Source: CAITSH01 sp945892985 (GTDB lineage: Bacteria > Pseudomonadota > Gammaproteobacteria > Burkholderiales > SG8-39). From it: a stretch of 57,756 nt of DNA. The stretch spans positions 1 to 57,756 of the forward strand of contig CAMDDU010000025.1 of NCBI GenBank assembly GCA_945892985.1, in the 5' to 3' direction. The stretch's first letter is position 1. Every line of letters begins with the position of its first letter. The translations under genes and the position numbers were made by a program. Shown here piece by piece: positions 16,073-23,376 of the stretch. Under the pieces are notes generated by a model. The model was not told the DNA's origin and did not search any database. It was given only the letters and a program-made list of their open reading frames with translations.

Positions 16073-16352
16073 GACGTGCCGGCCTGCTATGCAAAAACCA
16101 CAATAAACAGAGAACAAAGGGCGCGTTGCGGAGATTGCGAGACGGGGGCAACGCGCTGATAGCAGCCGATTATAGCGGAGCGCAACCGGAAAACACGGTT
16201 TCCTGACGCCAGAAGTGTGCGGCGATGGCAGCGTTTCGGGAACGCTTATACACGGCATGCATCGCTGGAAAGCCGCTTCTTGCGCGGGTTTTCAGCCGCT
16301 TGCCCACATAAAAATGCGCTTTAACGACGGTTGTGACCGGCGTCGACGCCGA

Positions 16353-16838
16353 TCATAGTGGCGTGTTGCTTGTGTCCCGGTCGCGCCGCAGCTTCTCCAG
16401 CGATTCGTTAACCGCTTCGGCAACGGCGCTTCGCACCGCGGCGCGGATGCTCAGCCCGAGTTCGAGTTGTACCGTCTGCATCACCCAGTCGAGCAGTTCG
16501 TTGGCGCGCGGTTTTAGCGTATCCGAAAGGCGTTGCTCGAGTTCGGGGGCGAGTGTGGCGAGGATTTCCTCGCGCAAACGCGCCACGTCCATTTGCATTG
16601 TTTCGCTGGGCGTGCCGGTGCCGGATTCTGGCGTGGCGGGGGGGCTTGTGGCGGCAATGCTGTGGCCTGGCGTTTCGGTCAGTTCGACGACCTCTGTCAG
16701 CAGCGGAAAATCAGCATCCGTTTCAGGCGGCGTTTCAACCGGCACTGCGCCCGCTGGGCCGGCGGGGCCCGGACGGAAGCGGCTGAGCAGGGCATCTGCC
16801 TTGCTGATAAGCGCATCGGATTTGTCCGGCTCAGTCAC
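16353..16838 (-). CDS. Conserved hypothetical protein between holC and valS
   Basis: A 161-residue protein of unknown function. The N-terminal half is low-complexity and rich in proline, glycine and threonine (GPAGPAGAVPVETPPETDA); the C-terminal half is strongly helical and charged (LREEILATLAPELEQRLSD, AVAEAVNESLEKLRRDRD). No signal peptide or membrane segment. In many betaproteobacteria a poorly conserved gene of this kind lies directly after holC; the start is 27 bp after holC, so the two are probably one transcript with pepA. It may interact with DNA polymerase III chi, but nothing in the sequence shows it. Confidence 0.7.
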   Translation of the reverse strand: MTEPDKSDALISKADALLSRFRPGPAGPAGAVPVETPPETDADFPLLTEVVELTETPGHSIAATSPPATPESGTGTPSETMQMDVARLREEILATLAPELEQRLSDTLKPRANELLDWVMQTVQLELGLSIRAAVRSAVAEAVNESLEKLRRDRDTSNTPL

Positions 16839-16865
16839 GTGATTATCCTTTCAACCGTATCGGTG

Positions 16866-17291
16866 TCAATCGGCGCCGCCGAGCCGGTGCGCCTGGATTT
16901 CGTAGCCGCGGTCACGGTAAAAACGGAAACGCCCGCGTCCGGCGTTGCGGTCATCATCGTCGGTCCCGATGATTTCCACGAGGCGCTGAAAGCGGGCGAA
17001 ACCCGGCGGGCATTCATTGTCGAGATTGACCAGCACGTCGTCGTGCGCGAGCGTCGCACAGTCCTGACTGAGCAACACCGAAGTTTGCGCGGCGAGAGGT
17101 GCGTCCGCCATGCAGTGCGGGACAAAGCCCGTTGATTGCCAGGACCACAGGAGTTTGTCGACATGCCGGATGATTTTTTCATCCCGGGCATAAACCAGTA
17201 CGCGCAGCTTTTGCTGTACCGCCTTGGCGATGACCTTGCATGCGGCCACATGCTTGTCAGTCGCATCGTGGTAAAAATTAATACGGGTCAT
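16866..17291 (-). CDS. holC: DNA polymerase III subunit chi
   Basis: A 141-residue clamp-loader accessory subunit that links the polymerase to single-strand-binding protein. The family pattern is visible: MTRINFYHDATDKHVAACKV at the start, a helix with KVLVYARDE-like residues, LWSWQSTGFVPHC, and VLVNLDNECPPGFARFQRLVEI in the middle, ending with FRFYRDRGYEIQAHRL. Length is normal. It lies between pepA (124 bp upstream) and the hypothetical gene, the classic pepA-holC-valS order. Confidence 0.93.
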   Translation of the reverse strand: MTRINFYHDATDKHVAACKVIAKAVQQKLRVLVYARDEKIIRHVDKLLWSWQSTGFVPHCMADAPLAAQTSVLLSQDCATLAHDDVLVNLDNECPPGFARFQRLVEIIGTDDDDRNAGRGRFRFYRDRGYEIQAHRLGGAD

Positions 17292-17414
17292 CTCAGTCGC
17301 AGGCCGTGGCAGGCGCTTCGGCGTGGCTGCGAAAATGTGCGGAGGCGCAAGTCAGCGTGTGATGATTCGGCGCGCGCTGAGGCACGCCCTTGCGCCTCCT
17401 GTGCAGGTAGTGCG

Positions 17415-18911
17415 TCACTCCTTGCGCTTCCCGGCCCGTTTCATCAGGAAACTGGCCAGCAAAGGAACCGGCCGGCCGGTTGATCCTTTTTCCTTGCCCG
17501 ATTTCCAAGCGGTACCGGCTATGTCGAGGTGGGCCCAGTCGTACTTTGCGGTGTAGCGGGACAGGAAGCAGGCTGCGGTGACACTGCCTGCGGGCCTGCC
17601 GCCGATGTTGGCCATGTCGGCGAAGTTGGACTTGAGCTGTTCCTGGTAATCGTCCCAAAGCGGCATGGGCCAGGCGCGGTCCCAGGATTCGTCTCCCGCC
17701 GCGACCAGTTCGCGCGAAAGGCCTTCATTGTTGGCGTAAAGCCCGCTGGCCACATGTCCGAGTGCGATCACGCAGGCGCCGGTGAGTGTGGCGATGTCCA
17801 CGACGGCTGCGGGCTCAAAGCGTTCCGCGTAGGTCAGCGCGTCGCAAAGTATCAGCCTGCCTTCGGCATCGGTGTTGAGGATCTCGATGGTCTGCCCCGA
17901 GAGGCTCGTCACCACATCGCCGGGTTTGGATGCCGCGCTGCCGGGCATATTCTCACAGGTCGGTATCATGCCGATGATGTTGGCGCGAAGTTTCATTTGC
18001 GCGACGGCGCGCAGCGTGCCCAGTACGCTGGCGGCGCCGCACATGTCGAACTTCATCTCGTCCATTTCCGGCGCAGGCTTGAGCGAAATGCCTCCGGTGT
18101 CAAAGGTGATGCCCTTGCCTACCAGAACAACCGGCTTCTCCTTTTTGGCGCCGCCGTTATAACGCAGGATGATCATCTTGGGTGGCTGGCGTGATCCCTT
18201 TGAGACCGAAAGCAGCGACCCCATGCCGAGTTTTTCCATGTCGCGCTGCTCAAGCACCTCGATGCCGAGTTTCCAGGCGCGCGCCAATTTGGCCGCTTCG
18301 CTGGCGAGGTAGCTTGGCGTGCAGATGTTGCCGGGCAGGTTTCCCAAATCCTTTGCGAGGGAGACCCCGGCGCCGATCGCCTGCCCGTCCATAGCGCCTT
18401 TTTCCACCGCCGCGGCGTTGGCTTTGCTCAGGCAGCCGAGCACCAGTGCGGACAGCGGGCGCGCCGGCGCTTGTTTGCTCTTTAGCTGCTCAAAGCGATA
18501 GCCCGCTTCCGTGGCGGCGAGCGTGAAATGTCGGGCCTTCCAGTCAGCATCGCGGTGTTTTACCGGTAAGTCGGTGAAGTACATCGTGCCGCTTTTCGCG
18601 CCAGTATCGGCGAGGGCAAGTACCGCAGCCTTTGCTGCAGCGAGGTATTCGCGCGGGCCGAATTCGTCCTGTTTGCCAAGGCCGATGACCAGTACGCGTT
18701 GCGCGGCGACGCCGGCAAGTTTGTAAAGCATACGTGTGGCGCCGACGCGGCCGGGAAGGTCGCCCTTGGCGGCGAGCTCGCGCAGGGCGCCTTGGCTGGC
18801 GCGATCGACCGACTGGGCGGCGGCGGAAAGTTGTCCCGAATCGAACACGCCTACGGCTATACAAGGGCCGGTGACAAGCTCCGGCAGCGCGACTTTTGTG
18901 CTAAATTCCAT
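17415..18911 (-). CDS. pepA: Leucyl aminopeptidase PepA
   Basis: A 498-residue M17 metallo-aminopeptidase that releases N-terminal residues from peptides in the cytoplasm; in some bacteria it also binds DNA. The catalytic domain shows VGKGITFDTGGISLKP with metal-binding Lys and Asp, KFDMCGAASVLG, and the signature NTDAEGRLILCDAL. The N-terminal macro-like domain precedes it. The ATG at 18911 (MEFSTKV) has AGGAAAAA upstream and fits the family; six further codons are open upstream. It is divergent from lptF across about 100 bp. Confidence 0.96.
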   Translation of the reverse strand: MEFSTKVALPELVTGPCIAVGVFDSGQLSAAAQSVDRASQGALRELAAKGDLPGRVGATRMLYKLAGVAAQRVLVIGLGKQDEFGPREYLAAAKAAVLALADTGAKSGTMYFTDLPVKHRDADWKARHFTLAATEAGYRFEQLKSKQAPARPLSALVLGCLSKANAAAVEKGAMDGQAIGAGVSLAKDLGNLPGNICTPSYLASEAAKLARAWKLGIEVLEQRDMEKLGMGSLLSVSKGSRQPPKMIILRYNGGAKKEKPVVLVGKGITFDTGGISLKPAPEMDEMKFDMCGAASVLGTLRAVAQMKLRANIIGMIPTCENMPGSAASKPGDVVTSLSGQTIEILNTDAEGRLILCDALTYAERFEPAAVVDIATLTGACVIALGHVASGLYANNEGLSRELVAAGDESWDRAWPMPLWDDYQEQLKSNFADMANIGGRPAGSVTAACFLSRYTAKYDWAHLDIAGTAWKSGKEKGSTGRPVPLLASFLMKRAGKRKE

Positions 18912-19012
18912 GATGTTTTTCCTGTTCAATATTCACGCCATTCGACAAAGCTGATTATCCATGCTTTGCTCCGAGCAAGTCAAAACACTGCGGAAAAACT
19001 AGCCCGTTCCTG

Positions 19013-20098
19013 TTGAATACCATCTTTCAGCGATCGCTGCTGCGTGAATTTGGCAATCTCGCCGTGGCGGTGTTCGCCACGTTGTTCGCCATCACGCTCA
19101 CCACCCAGTTGATCCGCCTGCTCGGACAGGCCGCCAATGGCAAGGTGCTTTCCGAGGCTGTGCTCGCGCTGCTCGGCTTTTCGGCACTTAATTATCTGCC
19201 TGTGCTGTTGTCGCTGACCCTGTTCATCGCTGTGTTGATGACACTGACGCGTAGTTATCGCGACTCGGAGATGGTGGTCTGGTTTAGCGCCGGTGTCGGA
19301 CTTACGGCGTGGATACGGCCGGTTCTTATGTTTGCGGCGCCGATCGTGTTTCTGATAGCGGGTTTTTCATTGTTTGTATCGCCTTGGGCGACCAGCAAGA
19401 GCGACCTGTATCGGCAGCAAATGGATAACCGGGACGATGTGTCGCGCATTGCGCCGGGGGTGTTTCGTGAAGCGGCAACCGGCGACAAGGTGTTTTTTGT
19501 CGAAGCCATTGCCGGCGATGTGTCGAACGTCAAGAACGTGTTTATCTCAACCGCGCTCCACGGCAGCCAGGGCATCATGGTCAGTCGTCGGGGCTTTCAG
19601 GAGACCGCGCCGAACGGCGATCGCTTCGTCGTTCTGCTCAACGGTCGCCGCTATGATGGCGAGCCGGGAACGACCGGATACAAAATCATGGATTTTGAGC
19701 GCTACGCCACCCGGGTTGAGGCCAAAGAGGCGGCCGCCCAGACGGCGTCGTCGAGGGCGCTGTCTTCATGGGCGCTGATGAACAACCCTGAGCGCAGCAA
19801 TTTAGCCGAGTTGCTGTGGCGTATTGGGCTGCCGCTTTCGGCGATAAATCTGGCTTTGTTGGCGATACCACTTTCGTTTGTCAATCCGCGCGCAAGCCGC
19901 TCGGTAAATCTGGTGTTCGCCCTGCTCGCTTACATGGTGTACAGCAACCTGATCGGGGTAATGCAGGCATGGGTTTCGCAGGGCAGGCTGAGTTTTGCCT
20001 TGGCCTGGTGGCCGGTGCATATGGTGATGTTGGGCGTTCTTGCCTTGTTGTTCTGGCGCAGGATGAGCCTTGGCTCGTTGTTGTGGTGGCGACGATGA
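19013..20098 (+). CDS. lptF: LPS export permease LptF
   Basis: A 361-residue inner-membrane subunit of the LptB2FGC complex, which extracts lipopolysaccharide and passes it to the periplasmic bridge. It shows the family layout: three N-terminal membrane helices (LAVAVFATLFAITLTTQLI), a periplasmic beta-jellyroll domain (DRFVVLLNGRRYDGEPGT), and three C-terminal helices (LPLSAINLALLAIPLSFVNPR). The start is a TTG at 19013 giving MNTIFQRSLLREFG, like the MIFQR start of relatives; no ATG or GTG is available nearby. Overlaps lptG by 4 bp (ATGA). Confidence 0.94.
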   Translation: MNTIFQRSLLREFGNLAVAVFATLFAITLTTQLIRLLGQAANGKVLSEAVLALLGFSALNYLPVLLSLTLFIAVLMTLTRSYRDSEMVVWFSAGVGLTAWIRPVLMFAAPIVFLIAGFSLFVSPWATSKSDLYRQQMDNRDDVSRIAPGVFREAATGDKVFFVEAIAGDVSNVKNVFISTALHGSQGIMVSRRGFQETAPNGDRFVVLLNGRRYDGEPGTTGYKIMDFERYATRVEAKEAAAQTASSRALSSWALMNNPERSNLAELLWRIGLPLSAINLALLAIPLSFVNPRASRSVNLVFALLAYMVYSNLIGVMQAWVSQGRLSFALAWWPVHMVMLGVLALLFWRRMSLGSLLWWRR

Positions 20099-21168
20099 TT
20101 GTTCTTCGCCGTTACCTCGCGCGTGAAATCTATGGTGCGACGGCGTTTGTTTTTGCGGGCTTCCTCGCCCTTTTCGCTTTTTTCGATTTGATAAACCAGC
20201 TTGGAGATCTGGGTAAGGGCAACTACCGCCTGCCCCAAATCATGCTGTATGTTTTTCTTACGCTACCGAGCCACGTCTATGAGCTTGCACCGATCGCGGT
20301 GCTGATCGGTACGCTTTATACCTTGTCGCATCTTGCGTCGAATTCTGAATTTACCGTGATGCGTGTGTCGGGTCTCTCGCCGCTGAAGGCGGCGGGGATG
20401 CTGGCGCGTATCGGGGTGGTGTTTGTGGTGCTCACCTATGCCTTTGGCGAGTTGATCACCCCCTTTGCCGAAAAGGCGGCGCAGCAGTTACGGCTCTCCG
20501 CGCTGAGCTCATCCCTGGCCCAGGAGTTGCGTACCGGGCTGTGGGTCAAGGATAAGACCCGCTTCGTTAATGTGCGGGAGGTGTTGCCCGATTCGACGAT
20601 AAAAAATATTCGGGTCTATGACTTTGATTCCGACTTCAGGCTGCAAACCATCAGTGAGGCGGTACGGGGGGATTATCAGGCCGACAATGTGTGGCGTTTG
20701 TCCGGCGTGGTGCGCACGCGCTTTGAAGCAGAAAAGGTTTCGCTGGAGAAAATGCCCGAAATGCTCTGGACGTCAGTGCTGACGCCCTCGATGTTGTCGG
20801 TGCTCATTGTGCAGCCGGAGCGCATGTCAGCCTGGAATCTGTATCAATATACCAGGCACCTCGACGCCAACAACCAGAAGACCGAGCGTTTCGAGATCGC
20901 GCTTTGGAAAAAGCTCGTTTATCCATTTGCCGCGCTGGTGATGATGGCCTTGGCCCTGCCGTTTGCCTATGTGCATACGCGGTCGGGAGGGGTCGGGGTG
21001 AAGATATTCGCCGGAATCATGCTGGGGATTCTCTTTCACATGCTTAACAGCCTGTTCTCGCACCTGGGCTTGCTGCAAAACTGGTCTCCGCTTACCAGCG
21101 CCATTCTGCCAAGCTTGGTGTTTTTGTCGGCTGCCGTGTTGCTGATGTGGTGGGTCGAGCGCCGCTAA
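20095..21168 (+). CDS. lptG: LPS export permease LptG
   Basis: The partner of LptF in the LPS extraction complex, 357 residues. It begins MIVLRRYLAREIYGATAFVF, has the conserved INQLGDLGKGNYRLPQIMLY stretch of helix 1-2, a periplasmic jellyroll (NVREVLPDSTIKNIRVYDFD), and C-terminal helices with SGGVGVKIFAGIMLGILFHM. The start ATG overlaps the lptF stop as ATGA, indicating translational coupling. The longer open frame upstream lies inside lptF and is not used. Confidence 0.95.
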   Translation: MIVLRRYLAREIYGATAFVFAGFLALFAFFDLINQLGDLGKGNYRLPQIMLYVFLTLPSHVYELAPIAVLIGTLYTLSHLASNSEFTVMRVSGLSPLKAAGMLARIGVVFVVLTYAFGELITPFAEKAAQQLRLSALSSSLAQELRTGLWVKDKTRFVNVREVLPDSTIKNIRVYDFDSDFRLQTISEAVRGDYQADNVWRLSGVVRTRFEAEKVSLEKMPEMLWTSVLTPSMLSVLIVQPERMSAWNLYQYTRHLDANNQKTERFEIALWKKLVYPFAALVMMALALPFAYVHTRSGGVGVKIFAGIMLGILFHMLNSLFSHLGLLQNWSPLTSAILPSLVFLSAAVLLMWWVERR

Positions 21169-21218
21169 GCGGCTTGTTCAGGGCAAGTCACGATACCGGT
21201 GCACGCAAGTAGCCGCGT

Positions 21219-21752
21219 TCAAGCTGGTTTGGTTGCGGTGTGATTTTTGCCGGATGCCTGCGTGGCGACTATCCTGGTGCCGGCAAGCCGGTCGTGGAGA
21301 AACTGCCTGTCGCGGTCCAGTAGCGCCCACAGGAGCGAGCCAAGTCCCAGCGCGATGAGGATCCAGCCAATGGGTTCATCAGGCCGCTTCCACGCAGTGG
21401 CAAGCCCGGCGTAACCCGCGCCAATGGTCATCGCGGCAAGTGCAAGGCGCAATAGCGCGCGTGGCGCCGAAGGTGGGCTGCCGGTACGGTCGACCAAGCG
21501 CATTTTCCAGGTCTTCATCGGCAGGGTCTGGCCGCTACGGCACCAGCACCAGAGAAAGTAGGCGCCAAGCACAGATGCGAGATAGATCTGCAGCGTAAGG
21601 CGCATCACGCCCTCGATCAGTCCGGGAGCGACGATGTAGAAACTGAGCGCAGAGGCCAGCAGTATGGCAGCCACCAGGAGTGTTTCGTAGAGCAATGAAG
21701 CCAAGCGCCGTGGCAAGCCGGCGCTTGCCGGCGATGCTGGGCCTGGCATCAA
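21219..21752 (-). CDS. RDD-family membrane protein
   Basis: A 177-residue inner-membrane protein with four hydrophobic segments. The RDD signature is seen at GLPRRLASLLYETLLVAAIL (Arg near the start of helix 1), WCWCRSGQTLPMKTWKMRLV after helix 2, and DRDRQFLHDRLAGTRIV at the end (the two Asp residues). The family's molecular role is largely unknown. It is the last gene of the sigma-DUF3619-DUF3106-RDD run, 11 bp after DUF3106, and converges on lptG. Confidence 0.87.
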   Translation of the reverse strand: MMPGPASPASAGLPRRLASLLYETLLVAAILLASALSFYIVAPGLIEGVMRLTLQIYLASVLGAYFLWCWCRSGQTLPMKTWKMRLVDRTGSPPSAPRALLRLALAAMTIGAGYAGLATAWKRPDEPIGWILIALGLGSLLWALLDRDRQFLHDRLAGTRIVATQASGKNHTATKPA

Positions 21753-21763
21753 GCCTCGGGCGG

Positions 21764-22240
21764 TCAGCGCGGTGCCGGCGCGGGGGTTGCAGTCGGTGCG
21801 GCGGCGGCGTTGGTTGGGGTTGGCGCGGCTTTGGCGCTGGCGGAGAGTTGTTGTTTTTGTTCTTCAGGCAACTGTTGGTATTCCTGCCATTTCTTGCTGA
21901 CTACCTTTTTTTGTTCCGGCGGCAGCTTGGACAGTTTTTGATACCGCTCGCGCGCGTCGCGGCGCTCGGCCGGAGTCAGTTTGGCCCAGGCTTGCATCTG
22001 TTGCTGCACGCGCTGTTGTTGGTCGTTTTTCATCTTGGGGTAGCGCTTGGCGATACCCACCCATTTTTTTTTGCGCTGGGGTTCCATTTGGTCCCAGTCG
22101 CTTTCAAGGGGCGCGAGAATCTGCCTTTGCTCGCCGTTTAGTTCGCCCCACGCGGGCTGCTTTTTTTCAGCGGCGGCGTAGGCGAAAGACGAGAGCAGGC
22201 AGAGCGCACCCAGTGTTAGGGCGAGGAGCGCTTTAGCCAT
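21764..22240 (-). CDS. DUF3106 periplasmic protein
   Basis: A 158-residue secreted protein with a signal peptide (cleavage near SSFAYAAAEK). The mature part is a repeated helical WxxLxxEQRxxLxPL / WxxLTPAERRxxRERYxxL / LPPEQKxxVxxKWxxYQxLPEEQK pattern, the DUF3106 signature, somewhat reminiscent of CpxP/Spy-type chaperones. The tail is alanine/proline/threonine rich. It overlaps the upstream DUF3619 gene by 25 bp. With an ECF sigma factor two genes upstream it may be a periplasmic stress component; this is inference from context. Confidence 0.88.
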   Translation of the reverse strand: MAKALLALTLGALCLLSSFAYAAAEKKQPAWGELNGEQRQILAPLESDWDQMEPQRKKKWVGIAKRYPKMKNDQQQRVQQQMQAWAKLTPAERRDARERYQKLSKLPPEQKKVVSKKWQEYQQLPEEQKQQLSASAKAAPTPTNAAAAPTATPAPAPR

Positions 22241-22596
22241 GCGTCAAAACCCTTATCGAGATATGCGTCAATCGGAAGGTCACTTGTGAGCAAAGCCACA
22301 TCGATTTCCTCGATCTCGCTCGCTTGCTGGTTGCTGTTCCAGATGGCAATGCCGGCCATTCCGAAGATGAGGAAGAGCGCGGTGAATGCAACTTGGGATG
22401 TGAAGCCTGGTCCACCGCCAAGGGCGGCGGTGATCCGGTCGGAAACAACCATCGCCATCGCCGGCTGGGCGGTACGCTGGCTAGCCAGCGCGCGCTCGCG
22501 CGCGGCGCGAAGCCGTTCGACCTGATCGGACTCCAGATTCAGGTTTTCGTTCAGTAACTTCTTGATTTTATTTTGAAATGAAAATTCTTCGTTCAT
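22216..22596 (-). CDS. DUF3619 membrane protein, possible anti-sigma factor
   Basis: A 126-residue protein with an N-terminal charged helical region (QNKIKKLLNENLNLESDQVE, RLRAARERALASQR), one membrane helix (TSQVAFTALFLIFGMAGIAI) and a short acidic C-terminal part ending DAYLDKGFDAWLKRSSP. It overlaps the sigma gene by 4 bp (ATGA) and the DUF3106 gene by 25 bp. Cytoplasmic helix, single membrane span, periplasmic tail and coupling to an ECF sigma gene is the anti-sigma layout, but no known anti-sigma domain is evident. Confidence 0.85.
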   Translation of the reverse strand: MNEEFSFQNKIKKLLNENLNLESDQVERLRAARERALASQRTAQPAMAMVVSDRITAALGGGPGFTSQVAFTALFLIFGMAGIAIWNSNQQASEIEEIDVALLTSDLPIDAYLDKGFDAWLKRSSP

Positions 22597-23159
22597 AGTT
22601 CGATTCCTTTTGCGCGAAGCGCCGCAGCAAGTGCATGGGTGGCGCGGGAGCAGTGCGTTTTTACACTTCCCTCAGAACACCCCATGGATGAGGCCGTTTC
22701 AGCAACGTCCAGTTCCTCCCAATAACGCAGAAGAAAGGCTTCGCGTTGACGTGGCGGCAGAGTACGAATCTCATTTTCAATAATTTCAATGACTTGTGAC
22801 TGCTCCAAGATTTGTCCAGGGCCCATTGGTTTGTTAGAGTGGTCTGAGGTGTCAATAGTTTCAAGTGGATCGAAATCTTCATCCTCTCGATTGGGGGAAA
22901 GCGACGAAAACAGCGTGGTCCAGAGGGAACGCACCTTTTGGCGGCGATAGAAGTCGCGAATAGTGTTCTGCAGGATGCGTTGGAACAGCATCGGCCATTC
23001 GACGGCTGGCTTTGCGCCGTATTTTTCGGCGAGCTTGAGCATCGAGTCCTGAACGATATCGAGTGCGTGTTCCTGGTCGCGCACGGCGAAAACCGCCTGC
23101 TTGAAAGCGCGGCGTTCTATGCTGGCGAGAAAGTCGGACAGTTCCTTGCGTGAAGCCAG
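22593..23159 (-). CDS. ECF-type RNA polymerase sigma factor, non-standard start
   Basis: An extracytoplasmic-function sigma factor. Region 2 reads FLASIERRAFKQAVFAVRDQ then ALDIVQDSMLKLAEKY and FQRILQNTIRDFYRRQKVR; region 4 reads LPPRQREAFLLRYWEELDVA with an HTH of ETASSMGCSEGSVKTHCSRA. The GTG at 23084 would cut region 2 in half. The conserved N-terminus (ASRKELSDFLASIERRA) continues upstream in frame to a CTG at 23159, behind a G-rich stretch, with no ATG, GTG or TTG before an in-frame stop. So either CTG starts translation, or a one-base length error or mutation in the five-G run (23168-23172) separates an ATG at about 23174. First gene of a four-gene operon. Confidence 0.8.
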   Translation of the reverse strand: MASRKELSDFLASIERRAFKQAVFAVRDQEHALDIVQDSMLKLAEKYGAKPAVEWPMLFQRILQNTIRDFYRRQKVRSLWTTLFSSLSPNREDEDFDPLETIDTSDHSNKPMGPGQILEQSQVIEIIENEIRTLPPRQREAFLLRYWEELDVAETASSMGCSEGSVKTHCSRATHALAAALRAKGIEL

Positions 23160-23376
23160 AGTTGGCCCCCATTTGTGTTCAGTGCGCAGCGGATATTTCG
23201 CTCACGCTTAGATGGTATCAAAATGGGGCCTGATTTGCAGTGGTTTGGGGCAAAAAACTTGACCAATCAAACCTTAGGATTTACCCTGTTGGGTTTTCGC
23301 TGCGTCGTACACGAGAGTACGTGAGTACGTTTGCATGCAACTCAAGGCACATAATCAAGTCACAGGATGCCATATC

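Noticed and set aside
16259..16352. Possible terminator with GCGCGGGTTTT upstream of valS
   Set aside because: It resembles half of the leuA terminator, but the opposite arm does not pair well here.
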